A model generated the notes under the pieces. That model saw nothing but the letters and a program-made list of their open reading frames with translations, did not search any database and had not been told where the DNA came from. This document shows positions 8,901 to 18,170 of a stretch of DNA of 64,000 bases, piece by piece; the stretch's first letter is position 1, and each line of letters opens with the position of its first letter. The position numbers and the translations under genes were made by a program. This stretch comes from a virus, in the IMG/VR virus record IMGVR_UViG_3300007511_001544, positions 54,569 to 118,568 of that record. The stretch is one strand, 5' to 3'.

Positions 8901-10721
8901 TTATTCCTCATAGTTTATAGGCTCGATAATCATGTTATCGTAAAATTCTTCTCTAGTTAAGAGCGGATACATATCTTCGAATGGTCTAGACACGATTCTT
9001 CCGTCTTTTGTCTTTGTCGATATAAGCGTTGGAACAACTTCTTGCCATTTTTGACACATCACCTCACACACAACTGGACCATCATAATTCAGAACCTTTT
9101 GTATGCCATCTTCCAACCCCTCAACAGTTTCAATCTTAAAATACTTCAGCCCGTAGGCGTCGGTAATTTTTTCTATGTTTGGAAGTGACACTCCAGAATC
9201 GCCGTCAACACCTATAAATCTGCCATCAAAAAACTTTCTCTGTGTTGTTCTGATAGACAAATATCCGTGATTGTTCCACACGAAAAGTTTTATCGGTAGG
9301 TTATAATGTTTTATTGTCTGAAGTTCTTGGATGTTTGTTTGGAAAGATCCATCGCCTGTAATTCCTATAACCTCTTTATCTCCCCTTGCAACACTAACCC
9401 CAATGGCGGCGGGGATCGTAAACCCCATGTCTGCTTGTGCTCCAGACGTTACATATCTTTGTTCTTTTTTAATATCCAGAAATTGAGAAGGAACATAGTA
9501 TGCGGATCCTGCATCAGATACAACAACCGAGTCATCTTTATTCTGCCTTGAGAGATGATCCATAAAATAATATAGATCTATTCCTTCTTTGTCTTTGCTC
9601 CATTCCGGATTACATACTCTCCAGTTTTTCTTCCACCTCAAACATGTGTCTGACCATTCTTTGGTAACCTTTTTATTAAACTTTATAATTTCTAAAAAGT
9701 TCTTAGCATCGGAGCCAATCAGTTTATCTATTTTGATTGTGTTTTTCCGGTGTTCTTCTCTGTCAATATCTACAACTACGATCTTTGCCTCTCTAGCGAA
9801 GGTCTCATAATTATACCCAGTCACAGGAACACCTAAGCGAGTACCGATAGTTATCAAAAGATCCGAGTTTTGCATTGCGAAATTTGCTGCACGATTCCCT
9901 TTGATTCCAACCCTCCCGATCATCAAGGGGTGATCACTCTCTAGTAGATCAACGCCAAGAAAAGTAGCTACCGTGGGTATATTATATTTTTCAACAAATG
10001 TTTTGAGTTGTTCCGTGGCATCAGCTAGGCGAACACCGTTCCCAACTAAAACCACTGGGCGTTCGGCTTTATCAAACATCTCAGATAAGGATTCGCACTC
10101 GCTTGGGGTTATTTTTTTCTTTATGTGGTTATTTCTCCTAATGGGATAAGAAAGACAATCATCAACGTCAATAAAAGCCCCCTGTACATCCAATGGGATA
10201 TCTAGCCAAACTGGTCCGGGGCGTCCTTCACTGGCGATATGAATTGCTTTTTCTACCTCAAACTTTACCCTGTTTGGGTCTGTTATCATAATTGCATATT
10301 TACATATCGGTCTTACTACATCAACGATATTAGCCTCTTGGACACCTAGTTGTCTTAGTGGTACGTTTATATTATGAGTAGTTTGTGATTTATTTACTTG
10401 TCCCGATATAAACAAGCATTTGACATTATCTTGCCACGCTTCCAATAATCCAGTCAGAGCGTTAGTGCTGCCACAACCAGTGGTCACTATTGATACACCA
10501 AAATTGTTAGTGTATTTTCCATAGCCTACCGCACCCATGGCGCAAGCCTGTTCGTGGTGATTACAAATAGCTCTTAGATTTGGGTGTTTTGCAATACAAT
10601 CATTGAGGAACATTGCACCGCCGCCGGTAAGAGTAAAAACATCCCTTACACCAAGTTCATCAATTTTGTTAGCAATATAGTCAACAACTCTTACTTTCAC
10701 ATTCCCCACTTTTCTCTCCAT
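8901..10721 (-). CDS. ThDP-dependent acetolactate synthase-like enzyme (YerE-type candidate)
   Basis: A 606-residue three-domain thiamine diphosphate enzyme. CNHHEQACAMGAVGYGK carries the cofactor-activating glutamate; GDGSFQTNIQEL with a later WNNHGY is the ThDP/Mg site. Acetohydroxyacid synthases share this layout, as does YerE, which adds an acetyl group to a CDP-3,6-dideoxy-4-keto sugar. The nearby E1 and dehydratase make the YerE-like role attractive. The ATG at 10721 has no clear ribosome site; GTG at 10700, overlapping the upstream stop as GTGA, is a good alternative. No small regulatory subunit is near. Confidence 0.82.
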   Translation of the reverse strand: MERKVGNVKVRVVDYIANKIDELGVRDVFTLTGGGAMFLNDCIAKHPNLRAICNHHEQACAMGAVGYGKYTNNFGVSIVTTGCGSTNALTGLLEAWQDNVKCLFISGQVNKSQTTHNINVPLRQLGVQEANIVDVVRPICKYAIMITDPNRVKFEVEKAIHIASEGRPGPVWLDIPLDVQGAFIDVDDCLSYPIRRNNHIKKKITPSECESLSEMFDKAERPVVLVGNGVRLADATEQLKTFVEKYNIPTVATFLGVDLLESDHPLMIGRVGIKGNRAANFAMQNSDLLITIGTRLGVPVTGYNYETFAREAKIVVVDIDREEHRKNTIKIDKLIGSDAKNFLEIIKFNKKVTKEWSDTCLRWKKNWRVCNPEWSKDKEGIDLYYFMDHLSRQNKDDSVVVSDAGSAYYVPSQFLDIKKEQRYVTSGAQADMGFTIPAAIGVSVARGDKEVIGITGDGSFQTNIQELQTIKHYNLPIKLFVWNNHGYLSIRTTQRKFFDGRFIGVDGDSGVSLPNIEKITDAYGLKYFKIETVEGLEDGIQKVLNYDGPVVCEVMCQKWQEVVPTLISTKTKDGRIVSRPFEDMYPLLTREEFYDNMIIEPINYEE

Positions 10722-11431
10722 TGATTCTGGAGCATAAAGTCGTAATTTAGAGGTTGTTTTTGCATCCCCCATGTTGCCTGGTCTTGGTGCCAGCGATAAT
10801 AATACCCAAGCCACTCCCCGACAGGATGGATATAAACGTCATTATCAGCCAAATTAAAATAAAGATCATAATCGGCAGCCCCAAGATATTCGCTAGCCAG
10901 CCATCTTACAATTCCTTTTCCGTGAAGCTCTGTTTTATAAACTACGGACGGAGTTGTTACTGGACATCTTTGCAGCAGGAGTTCTTTAAATTCCTCTATA
11001 CTTGAATAAATGTGAGAAACATCTTGGTCGATCAAATTTGACTTATCGTCTATGCCTTTAATTCCGCTTTGTAAAACCAAAATGGTTTCTTCGGATTCTA
11101 AAATCTTTTTCATGAAATTTGATACATAATCTTCCGAAATATAGTCGTCTGATCCTAGAATTGTAAAATATTCACCAGTAGCCAGAGACAAAGCTGCCTC
11201 AACTGGTTCTTCCCAGGAAAATGGGTATAAATTTGGGGCAGTATCAATTAGGAGTTCTGGGAACTCTTCTTGTATTTTTTCGGCGATTTCCAAGCTGTCA
11301 TCACCGCTGTCATTATCTACAAAAATAACCTCAAAATTATCATAAGTTTGAGATAAGGCAGACCTCAAACACTTTTCGATATACTTTTCCGAATTATAAC
11401 AAGGTATTATAATTGTAACTTTTGGATTCAT
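10697..11431 (-). CDS. Family 2 glycosyltransferase
   Basis: A 244-residue GT-A protein. It starts MNPKVTIIIPCYNSEKYIEK and has VIFVDNDSGDDS for the nucleotide and ILGSDDYISEDY as the DXD-like metal site. ATG at 11431 overlaps the upstream stop as ATGA and has GGAG nine bases ahead; this beats a longer reading from 11518. It probably transfers one sugar from an NDP donor during glycan assembly on the cytosolic side. Confidence 0.88.
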   Translation of the reverse strand: MNPKVTIIIPCYNSEKYIEKCLRSALSQTYDNFEVIFVDNDSGDDSLEIAEKIQEEFPELLIDTAPNLYPFSWEEPVEAALSLATGEYFTILGSDDYISEDYVSNFMKKILESEETILVLQSGIKGIDDKSNLIDQDVSHIYSSIEEFKELLLQRCPVTTPSVVYKTELHGKGIVRWLASEYLGAADYDLYFNLADNDVYIHPVGEWLGYYYRWHQDQATWGMQKQPLNYDFMLQNQWREKWGM

Positions 11432-12273
11432 AATAATTTCTCCAAAACCAAATCTGGTATTGTTTCTCTTTTCTGCTTCATCAAGCTTATAAGCTCTTCT
11501 CCTTTTAATTTGAACCACTCTTCACTTGTGGCACCAAGCTTCTTACTTGTTAAAACAGTCATGCCGGCCATTCTGCACTCAACAACGACACGGCACAAGG
11601 TCTCCAGTGTTTCAGGTAAAAATATGAAGTATTTATTATCTGTCAATCGATTTAAAAATTCCCTATAAGGTAGTTCTCCAACAAGATCATATTCTAATTT
11701 ATTTCTGTGACAATAAGCTTTAGCTAGCGAAGTATTTTTTATAGGATTGTGCGAGTCCCATATCGAATATCTTTCCTTTTTCTCCTTGTGGAATAAAGAT
11801 GATAACATATCTAAAATTTCGAGGCTCCAGAGGTTTCCCCCAAGCGAATGTACATTTCCTGTTTTTATGTTTTTTTCTACAACCTCAGCATGTAAACTAC
11901 TTTGACAAAAAACGGCTCTTGCATTTTTATAGAAATCAAGATTTACAATATTTTCATCCGGCGCTAGATAATTTTCGAAAACAGATGGATCTCTAGTTGT
12001 CAAATATTTGTGATCATGTTCATAAATCACATAATCATGCTTCTCCTGAAGGTGTTGCTTTACTTCTTCCGGCAGTTTTATGAAATTGGAGACGATAAAT
12101 TTTGCGTCATTCTGCCAATGTTGTAAAAATTCTAAATTGACATTTTCGCTTTTAACAGTCAGAACCTCATGTCCTTTTTCTCTCAATATCCCAATGAGTT
12201 CTTGGTTATTAAGTTCTCCACCGCCGAGCCACTCTTCTGCAAATATATCGGCAATGAATAATATCTTACTCAT
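11428..12273 (-). CDS. GT-B glycosyltransferase (GT4-like)
   Basis: A 281-residue protein with an N-terminal GT-B-like strand (KILFIADIFAEEWLGGGELNNQ) whose GGxE turn is typical of GT4 enzymes. FLPETLETLCRVVVECRMAGMTVLTS is a degenerate form of the donor-site E-x7-E segment. It overlaps its neighbours on both sides. Acceptor and sugar are unknown. Confidence 0.7.
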   Translation of the reverse strand: MSKILFIADIFAEEWLGGGELNNQELIGILREKGHEVLTVKSENVNLEFLQHWQNDAKFIVSNFIKLPEEVKQHLQEKHDYVIYEHDHKYLTTRDPSVFENYLAPDENIVNLDFYKNARAVFCQSSLHAEVVEKNIKTGNVHSLGGNLWSLEILDMLSSLFHKEKKERYSIWDSHNPIKNTSLAKAYCHRNKLEYDLVGELPYREFLNRLTDNKYFIFLPETLETLCRVVVECRMAGMTVLTSKKLGATSEEWFKLKGEELISLMKQKRETIPDLVLEKLL

Positions 12274-13543
12274 GCACTTGTATTTCAGATGCTAGACCAT
12301 CTAGAAAATCTTCTAACTCAGCAACATCTTCAGGGTATACATCTAATACTTCTTCTACAACTTTTTCGAACATTTTCGTTTGATCAAGTCTCTTCTCTAA
12401 GGATTTTTGAAGCTTTCCTGCTACAATCTTTCTGCTCTTGTAGGCTTCTATGGTTCCTCTTAGGGCTTTTTTATAAGCCGCCTCATCTGAATAGCACCAC
12501 TGTGAATCTGCTTCTACAACATTTTCCCAGACAGCTTCTTGTGGGACCTTATCTAATTTATACTTTACTTTTGTAAACATTGGTGTCCTTTTTAGTCTAC
12601 CTGATTTTTTATTTTTAATGTTGTCGTAAAGGAAGTCAACTTGTCCAGACCAGGCGGGAGCTATGACGGGCAAACCACTACAAGCAGCCTCAAAAATAGG
12701 AAGACCGAATCCTTCCCCGTGGGTTATTGTTGCATACGCATGAATATTTGGATGCTTATATAGAGAATTCATCTCTTCCTCAGTCATATTTCCGTGAAGA
12801 AGAAAAACTCTACATTTTCTGTGTGGAACTCCGTGAACTGCTTGACTAAGCAACATCTTCACTTTATTGCGGTCTAAAACGCTGTTATTCATGTGGTGGG
12901 CTTTTACAACCAATCCGACATCTTCTTCATTTTTAAATTCCTCAACAAACCAACGAATAGTATTCATAAGGTTTTTACGAGGTCCAATCTGAGCACAGGT
13001 TAAAAAATTAAACTTTGTATCCAGCTTTATTTTCTTGTGGCTGGATTTATCTGCTTTAATATCTCTAAATGGATAAGAAATCACAGAAACTGGTTTTGTA
13101 AGTTTTATAATATGCTCTTTTCCATCTTCAGTCTTAACTGTGTGAGACGGGTTTTTTAAGGTATTTTTGGCGTGCTCAGAGGTAACAAAAATCTTATCCA
13201 TGAAATTACTGCTGTGAATCCACTGAGCCGAAGCATAAGTTGTTTCAATAGCAGCCGTGACTCCAATATTCTTTTCTGCTAAATTCTCCCACTCATTTGG
13301 GATTAATACCTGAAGCGACAAATCAAATTTGCCTTGGAACTGCTGCAACTTGTTTACACAAGTTTCGAAATTTTTGGTTTCCTCAGAGGAATCAAGATTC
13401 CAGCTTGACTGCCCCCAATTAGTCGGATGTACAAAAATATCAAAAAGATCCGGACGACTATTTAGTGCCCTAAACATATATCTTGTATGCTCGCCATAAC
13501 CGCTTCTACTAAAAATTGGTCCTTTTATTAAGACTTTTATCAT
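12266..13543 (-). CDS. Family 4-like glycosyltransferase
   Basis: A 425-residue GT-B enzyme. The donor-site motif GEGFGLPIFEAACSGLPVIAP contains the E-x7-E pair of GT4 enzymes. IFSRSGYGEHTRYMFRAL at the N-terminus forms the acceptor-side glycine loop. It overlaps the next gene by eight bases and the previous one by four. It is part of the glycan operon and is distinct in sequence from the following glycosyltransferase. Confidence 0.85.
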   Translation of the reverse strand: MIKVLIKGPIFSRSGYGEHTRYMFRALNSRPDLFDIFVHPTNWGQSSWNLDSSEETKNFETCVNKLQQFQGKFDLSLQVLIPNEWENLAEKNIGVTAAIETTYASAQWIHSSNFMDKIFVTSEHAKNTLKNPSHTVKTEDGKEHIIKLTKPVSVISYPFRDIKADKSSHKKIKLDTKFNFLTCAQIGPRKNLMNTIRWFVEEFKNEEDVGLVVKAHHMNNSVLDRNKVKMLLSQAVHGVPHRKCRVFLLHGNMTEEEMNSLYKHPNIHAYATITHGEGFGLPIFEAACSGLPVIAPAWSGQVDFLYDNIKNKKSGRLKRTPMFTKVKYKLDKVPQEAVWENVVEADSQWCYSDEAAYKKALRGTIEAYKSRKIVAGKLQKSLEKRLDQTKMFEKVVEEVLDVYPEDVAELEDFLDGLASEIQVHE

Positions 13544-14808
13544 AATTCAATAAACTCCCAGGCTTCGTGATTCTTTCTTGTTTCCCAAGATCCGCTCTCT
13601 TCATGAACTCTTAACATGAAATCGATCCACTGTTTATTAAAAGTCTCAAAATTATAGTTCTTTTTAACGTGTTCCATGCCCATTCGCCCCATCTCTTGCC
13701 TCTCTTCTTCTGTCGCATAATATATCTTTTTAAGAGCATCAACGAAAACTTCCTCGTTTATTCTATCTTCATAGATATATGGGACTTGCTGTGAACCAAT
13801 AACGGCTCGGGAAGTAGGTTCAATTCCAACCCCAAAGAAGTTCTCTCCGTCGGTCACCTGCTCTTGGAGTCCTCCAGTCATTGTCGCAACAACAGGGGTT
13901 CCACAAGACAAAGATTCCAACGTGGACAGCCCAAAACCTTCTGCATCCGAAATATTTATCGTGCAATCTACAAGATTATAGAAAATTGCCAGTTGTTGAG
14001 GTTGCACTTTTTCTTTCGAGAAATGTATCTGACCTTTCATTAGTCCAAGTTCGTGGGCTAAAAACTCTAAAGGTTGTCCATGTGGGTCGCTTGGGTCGGT
14101 ATGTAATATCAGTGTTGCTTTATCGTGTCCCACCTCATCACAGAAGGACTTCCACCACCAAACTAAAGAACCACTCATTTTTCTTCTAGCGTTTCTGTTG
14201 TTCCAAAAGCAGACAAACTTATTTTCCAAATTATTGTCTTTTCTTATTTGCCTCAACATTGCCATTTCTTCTGGCAATGTGTGTTTCCGAAATACCACTG
14301 AATTTACAGCATGTGGGATATATTCCTCTGGAACATCTGGTGCAACTTCTTTTACTATGTTGCTTGTAACTTTTGAAATGGTTGCAATATAATCATTTGA
14401 TCTATAAAATGGAGCATTAAACCTAGGGCTTGGACCATTATCCCAAACATGATAATAAACCATTGGTACTGCTAATCTTATTTCGTCCTCAAACTGCCAA
14501 AGCCATTCATAAAATCTTGGGTCTGTCATAAAATAAAGAATATCTGGCTTATATTGAGCTATCATGCTTCTTACAATTTCTTGGTTTCCATATCCATCGA
14601 CTGGGTAAATGAGCCAATCATCGAGCCACTCCTCTGTTCTAGTTACATTATAATCAGGATGCTTTATCGCCCCACCTAAAGATATTATCTGAAATTTTCC
14701 GGTATTTAAAAGGGCTTGAATAACATATTTTGTTTGAGTTCCAACACCCGAGGGTAATAGTGGGTGATCACTAATTGTTAAAACTTTTATCTTCTTTTTT
14801 TCTGTCAA
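13540..14808 (-). CDS. Family 4 glycosyltransferase
   Basis: A 422-residue GT-B enzyme with the donor-site motif DAEGFGLSTLESLSCGTPVVA (E-x7-E) and an N-terminal SDHPLLPSGVGTQTKYV glycine loop. It is the first glycosyltransferase of the block on this strand and lies 12 bases after the Cas4-like nuclease gene, so the whole block may be read from further upstream. The sugar specificity is unknown. Confidence 0.87.
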   Translation of the reverse strand: MTEKKKIKVLTISDHPLLPSGVGTQTKYVIQALLNTGKFQIISLGGAIKHPDYNVTRTEEWLDDWLIYPVDGYGNQEIVRSMIAQYKPDILYFMTDPRFYEWLWQFEDEIRLAVPMVYYHVWDNGPSPRFNAPFYRSNDYIATISKVTSNIVKEVAPDVPEEYIPHAVNSVVFRKHTLPEEMAMLRQIRKDNNLENKFVCFWNNRNARRKMSGSLVWWWKSFCDEVGHDKATLILHTDPSDPHGQPLEFLAHELGLMKGQIHFSKEKVQPQQLAIFYNLVDCTINISDAEGFGLSTLESLSCGTPVVATMTGGLQEQVTDGENFFGVGIEPTSRAVIGSQQVPYIYEDRINEEVFVDALKKIYYATEEERQEMGRMGMEHVKKNYNFETFNKQWIDFMLRVHEESGSWETRKNHEAWEFIEL

Positions 14809-14820
14809 AGAAATTTCCTC

Positions 14821-15660
14821 CTAAGAACAATATTCCGTCTGGTAAAACTCGCAAGTTCCAAAGCGGTCTTTACAGTTCGTACAAGCAGCACGGTTTTTGA
14901 TATAATTCTCTTTGTTAATATTATGCAACGCTTTCGTCAAGGCGTTAAGTGCATCAGTTGTTCTTTTTTTAGCTGCCGTCACCCGCACGAACTCCGCTTT
15001 CTTCCCAGCCTTGGCTGTTCGCTTTAATAGAACGAAGTGGCAGTCAACGTCTTTCGGGTCAACTTCGTACTTCTGGGCATAGAAATGCTTGTAGAATACG
15101 AGTTGGTAGGCGAGGATTTTGTCGCTCTTCTTTTCACGTCGCCAACCCCAGGAGCAGGTCTTCCAGTCAATCAAGTGGATTTTCTCATCCTTCTTGGAAT
15201 AGACTACGAGGTCAATAAAGCCTTTAAACTTTTTTTCTGCTTCCGTGAATTCTGTGATGGGCTCGTAGAGTTGCTCTTCGGCTGCCAGCACTTCCCAGTC
15301 CTCACCCAGTTTACCGAACTTGTCGGCAAGGCAGCGATAAAGGTCAGGGATGATTTGAACGCCATTTAGCAGCCACTCTTTGAGGGCGAAATCCCTTTTG
15401 GCTTCTAATTGGGCATCATCGGGCAGGGCGTTGAGTTCGGCGATGAATTGCTCTTTAACTAACTCCTCAATAGCGCCCGCTTCCCTGTACTTTTCGGGGG
15501 AAGTCAAAGTAAATTCACAAACAGTGTGAATGGCTTTACCAAAGGCTGTAAAAATGTTGCCCTGGAACTGAGTTACTTTATCAATGTAGGTGAGTTTGTG
15601 GTAGTGAGGGCAAATATGCCAGTTCTTCCACTCCGAGTAGGAAATATGTTTGCCAGCCAA
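14821..15660 (-). CDS. PD-(D/E)XK nuclease, Cas4/RecB-like with probable Fe-S cluster
   Basis: A 279-residue nuclease. H45 (GKAIHTVCEF), D150 (GFIDLVVY), and D165 with K167 (LIDWKTC) form the PD-(D/E)XK active site. C17, with a C-terminal CTNCKDRFGTC and a final YC, supplies the cysteines of a Cas4/AddB-type iron-sulfur cluster. Such enzymes process DNA ends in recombination and replication and are common in large phages. The base composition is richer in G+C than the glycosyltransferases next to it. No other cas gene or CRISPR repeat is present. Confidence 0.85.
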   Translation of the reverse strand: MAGKHISYSEWKNWHICPHYHKLTYIDKVTQFQGNIFTAFGKAIHTVCEFTLTSPEKYREAGAIEELVKEQFIAELNALPDDAQLEAKRDFALKEWLLNGVQIIPDLYRCLADKFGKLGEDWEVLAAEEQLYEPITEFTEAEKKFKGFIDLVVYSKKDEKIHLIDWKTCSWGWRREKKSDKILAYQLVFYKHFYAQKYEVDPKDVDCHFVLLKRTAKAGKKAEFVRVTAAKKRTTDALNALTKALHNINKENYIKNRAACTNCKDRFGTCEFYQTEYCS

Positions 15661-15673
15661 TGTAACCTGCTTT

Positions 15674-16339
15674 CTATCTTGTTATTTTATCTAGTTCAGA
15701 TATTTTATTATACAATTCGGGACTGATCTGGAATAGTTCATCTCGTTTACCTAAGTAGTATGCCTCAAATCCAGTCGCAAAATATTCTCTTAGTGATACG
15801 GCAGCATACGGACGAATAAATAAACCAGTCGTAACCATGTGGAGCATCCTTTTTCCAACTCTTTTGTATAAAAAATCATCAAAAGATTCTTTAAATTTAA
15901 GTTCTCTAAAATCATACTCCTGAGTCCAGTACCCTTCGGATCTCAGTTCGAATTTCATTTGTTCTCTCTTTTTAATAAATTCACGAATTACTAAACGATC
16001 CCCATATATTTCCTCAGCAGCCTTTGTCTCAAGGTGGTGGGCAATCTCGTGTATTATATCATCCAACAAATCTTTCATATTATCTTGTTCGTTAGAAATA
16101 AACAAGGTCTGGTCTTTATATAAGGCATTTACCTGGCGGCGGTCAAATTCTTTGTAAGAACCCACACGCACAGCCCTGAGATCTTGATAATAAACTGAAG
16201 GTAATTTTTGTTCTACTGTTTTTAATACCCTTTCTATGGATATATCATCAGGAAGAGGCTCATCGATGTGTACATCGATCCCGCCGAATTTAAAGTGATG
16301 AGTCATATTGGAGGTTTTTTCGAAAATGTATTCTCTCAT
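15674..16339 (-). CDS. Putative zinc metallopeptidase-like protein (HExxH)
   Basis: A 221-residue protein with DIIHEIAHHLETKAAEE, where H97, E98 and H101 form a zincin HExxH motif within a helix. A third ligand is probably the E104 or E108 region. I do not recognise the family. It overlaps the PhoH stop by four bases (ATGA), which suggests coupled translation. It could be an SprT- or anti-restriction-type peptidase, but no further domain supports either. Confidence 0.6.
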   Translation of the reverse strand: MREYIFEKTSNMTHHFKFGGIDVHIDEPLPDDISIERVLKTVEQKLPSVYYQDLRAVRVGSYKEFDRRQVNALYKDQTLFISNEQDNMKDLLDDIIHEIAHHLETKAAEEIYGDRLVIREFIKKREQMKFELRSEGYWTQEYDFRELKFKESFDDFLYKRVGKRMLHMVTTGLFIRPYAAVSLREYFATGFEAYYLGKRDELFQISPELYNKISELDKITR

Positions 16340-17643
16340 AAAATCTCCGATGCCAATGTTGCCAATTTAGATCTCTCTCCCTTAATAAGGGTTATGTGAC
16401 CAGAAATGTCATATTGTTTAAATTTCTCAACTGCATATGTCAATCCATTGGATACTGCGTCAACGTAAGAATTGTCTATCTGCTGAATATCGCCTGTAAG
16501 CACTAATTTAGTTCCATGTCCGACCCTGGTTATTATAGTCTTTAATTCATGCGGTGTTAAATTCTGAGCCTCGTCAACGATCATGAAAGCGTTGGAGATG
16601 GAACGACCTCGAATATAGGTCATTGCTTCAATTTCGACGGTTCCTTGATCCATGTGCAGATCAAGCGCAGTTCTGTCCCCAAATAAATGCTCAAGATTAT
16701 CCCTGATGGGGGCAACCCATGGCATCATTTTCTCTTCCAGGGTCCCTGGTAAAAAACCGATATCTCTACCCATTGGCTGTACAGGTCTAGTAATTATTAA
16801 CTTGTCGTAACCTCCCGAAGATCTTGTACTGTTCAAGACTTGTTCTAGACCACAAGCAGCAGCTATGAGTGTTTTGCCAGTTCCTGCTTGTCCTGTCAGC
16901 GAAACTATAGAAACCGACGGATCAAATAAGAGATCCATAGCAAACTGCTGCTCTTTATTGTTAGCTGAAAGTCCCCATATATCTTGGTAAGAATATACTT
17001 TTCTCAAGGGTTTTTCATAATTTAAAAAGCGACACAGGGCTGATTTTTTGGTATCTTTTTCTGATCTTAAAATCAAATATTGATTTGGAAACAGTTTGAT
17101 ATTTTGTTCTTCTAAAAGAATCTCTTTATCTTCGTAAAAATCGTCAATAACCTCTCCTTCAACTAGAACCTCTTCACATCCGTCAAATAGCTTCTCTACA
17201 GATTTAATCACCTTTTGTGGTTGATAATCATGACATTCTAAACCAAAAGCATCACATTTTACTCTCATATTCAGATCACGGGAGACGATTGCTATTTCTT
17301 TGCCTTCCATTTTGAGACGAATCGCTATGGCAATTATTTTATTGTCTGAATCTTGGGTGGACATTCCTGCCGGCATATAGCGGGGATCATATTGTGCCGC
17401 ATATAATTTCCCTTTCCCTCTTCCTAGAGAAACTCCCTCAAATAAACTACCTTTTCTCCGCAGATTATCTAAAACACGGTTCATCATTCTAGCATTAAAT
17501 CCCGCCGTATCTTGCCTTTGTTTGTGTTTATCTATTTCATCCAATATAATTGTTGGGATTGCAATATCACTTTTTCCGAATGCAAATAACGAGCTTACCT
17601 CTGTGAGATAAACGTTTGTGTCTAAAATCAATGTCTTTGTCAT
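16336..17643 (-). CDS. phoH: PIN-PhoH fusion ATPase (PhoH2-type)
   Basis: A 435-residue protein. Residues 1-130 form a PIN-type RNase domain (LILDTNVYL, IILDEIDKH and an acidic NKIIAIA site). Residues from about 225 form the PhoH P-loop domain with GQAGTGKTLIAAACG and the Walker B segment FMIVDEAQN. PhoH2 proteins couple RNA unwinding to RNA cleavage, and phoH is a frequent phage gene. ATG at 17643 has AAAGGA ahead; the longer open frame runs into the tmRNA 3' end and is rejected. Confidence 0.92.
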   Translation of the reverse strand: MTKTLILDTNVYLTEVSSLFAFGKSDIAIPTIILDEIDKHKQRQDTAGFNARMMNRVLDNLRRKGSLFEGVSLGRGKGKLYAAQYDPRYMPAGMSTQDSDNKIIAIAIRLKMEGKEIAIVSRDLNMRVKCDAFGLECHDYQPQKVIKSVEKLFDGCEEVLVEGEVIDDFYEDKEILLEEQNIKLFPNQYLILRSEKDTKKSALCRFLNYEKPLRKVYSYQDIWGLSANNKEQQFAMDLLFDPSVSIVSLTGQAGTGKTLIAAACGLEQVLNSTRSSGGYDKLIITRPVQPMGRDIGFLPGTLEEKMMPWVAPIRDNLEHLFGDRTALDLHMDQGTVEIEAMTYIRGRSISNAFMIVDEAQNLTPHELKTIITRVGHGTKLVLTGDIQQIDNSYVDAVSNGLTYAVEKFKQYDISGHITLIKGERSKLATLASEIL

Positions 17644-17689
17644 ATTTTTTCCTTTCAGGAACACTTCTAAAGTAAATAGCTGAGAGAGA

Positions 17690-17714
17690 AAGAAAAAAGC
17701 CGCCCGAAGGCGGC
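17690..17714 (-). terminator. Rho-independent terminator of the tmRNA gene
   Basis: Directly after the tmRNA CCA end the reverse strand reads a perfect 6-bp GC stem, GCCGCC-TTCG-GGCGGC, followed by six T. The UUCG-type tetraloop and T-tract are a textbook intrinsic terminator. It separates tmRNA from phoH. Confidence 0.92.
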
Positions 17715-18040
17715 TGGTGGAGGTAGGGAGAATCGAACTCCCGTCTTGCCTAGTTCTATAGAAGGGGTCATTCACAAGGTTGGGTCTGTTTTTTTCGTCA
17801 GACAGCCCGCTTGACTAGATCGTTTTATTGCGGCTAAAACAATCAAAAGCACTTAGGACACCCAAATACGGCTTTCTGTTTATTGGCTGCCGTCGCCTCA
17901 TGGGAGGTCAGGTTTTTAAGCTGCCATCTCCATTTCGAAATCGTCATTGGCGATTAAAGTTTTAAGCGTTTTTAGTGAGCCACGCTTCCCTCACCCTTGC
18001 ACCTTTTCTATTTTCCCATCAATCGATACCGGTTACCCCC
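17715..18040 (-). ncRNA. ssrA: tmRNA (ssrA), one-piece
   Basis: A 326-nt RNA gene. The 5' end GGGGGTA pairs over 7 bp (with one G-U) with TACCTCC before A-CCA at 17715. A tRNA-type T-arm (GGGAGTTCGATTCTCCC) lies next to the 3' end. The tag frame is at 17916-17951: resume codon GCC, encoding ANDDFEMEMAA, then TAA. The tag starts AND and ends in AA, as in bacterial degradation tags. CCA is encoded. The gene has its own promoter and terminator. It would rescue stalled ribosomes and tag the released peptides for proteolysis. Confidence 0.95.
17916..17951 (-). other. tmRNA peptide-tag reading frame (ANDDFEMEMAA)
   Basis: Inside the tmRNA, GCC at 17949-17951 is followed by ten further sense codons and TAA at 17916-17918. 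The upstream TTAATC matches the usual context just before the resume codon. The C-terminal MAA resembles the hydrophobic-AA end read by ClpXP. Confidence 0.88.
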
Positions 18041-18050
18041 TTATAATCAG

Positions 18051-18079
18051 ACTATACAATAATACGCAATAGTTGTCAA
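18051..18079 (-). promoter_or_regulatory. sigma70-type promoter of tmRNA
   Basis: TTGACA at 18074-18079 and TATAGT at 18051-18056 are separated by exactly 17 bases. The mature tmRNA 5' G is 10 bases downstream of the -10 element, leaving room for a very short leader. This is a near-consensus strong promoter. Confidence 0.9.
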
Positions 18080-18170
18080 GTTATTTAATGGCAATTTGCT
18101 AGCAATAGCTTTCAGAGCTTTAAGCTGACAAGAGCAGTATAGTAGTAAATTTAAAAGTGTTAAATTAAAA

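Noticed and set aside
14821-15660. A CRISPR-Cas locus around the Cas4-like gene
   Set aside because: No CRISPR repeats and no other cas genes are present. Stand-alone Cas4-like nucleases are common in phages.
17644-17775. Extended N-terminus of PhoH
   Set aside because: It would read through the tmRNA terminator and 3' end, and the internal ATG at 17643 has a clear ribosome site and matches the PIN-domain start.
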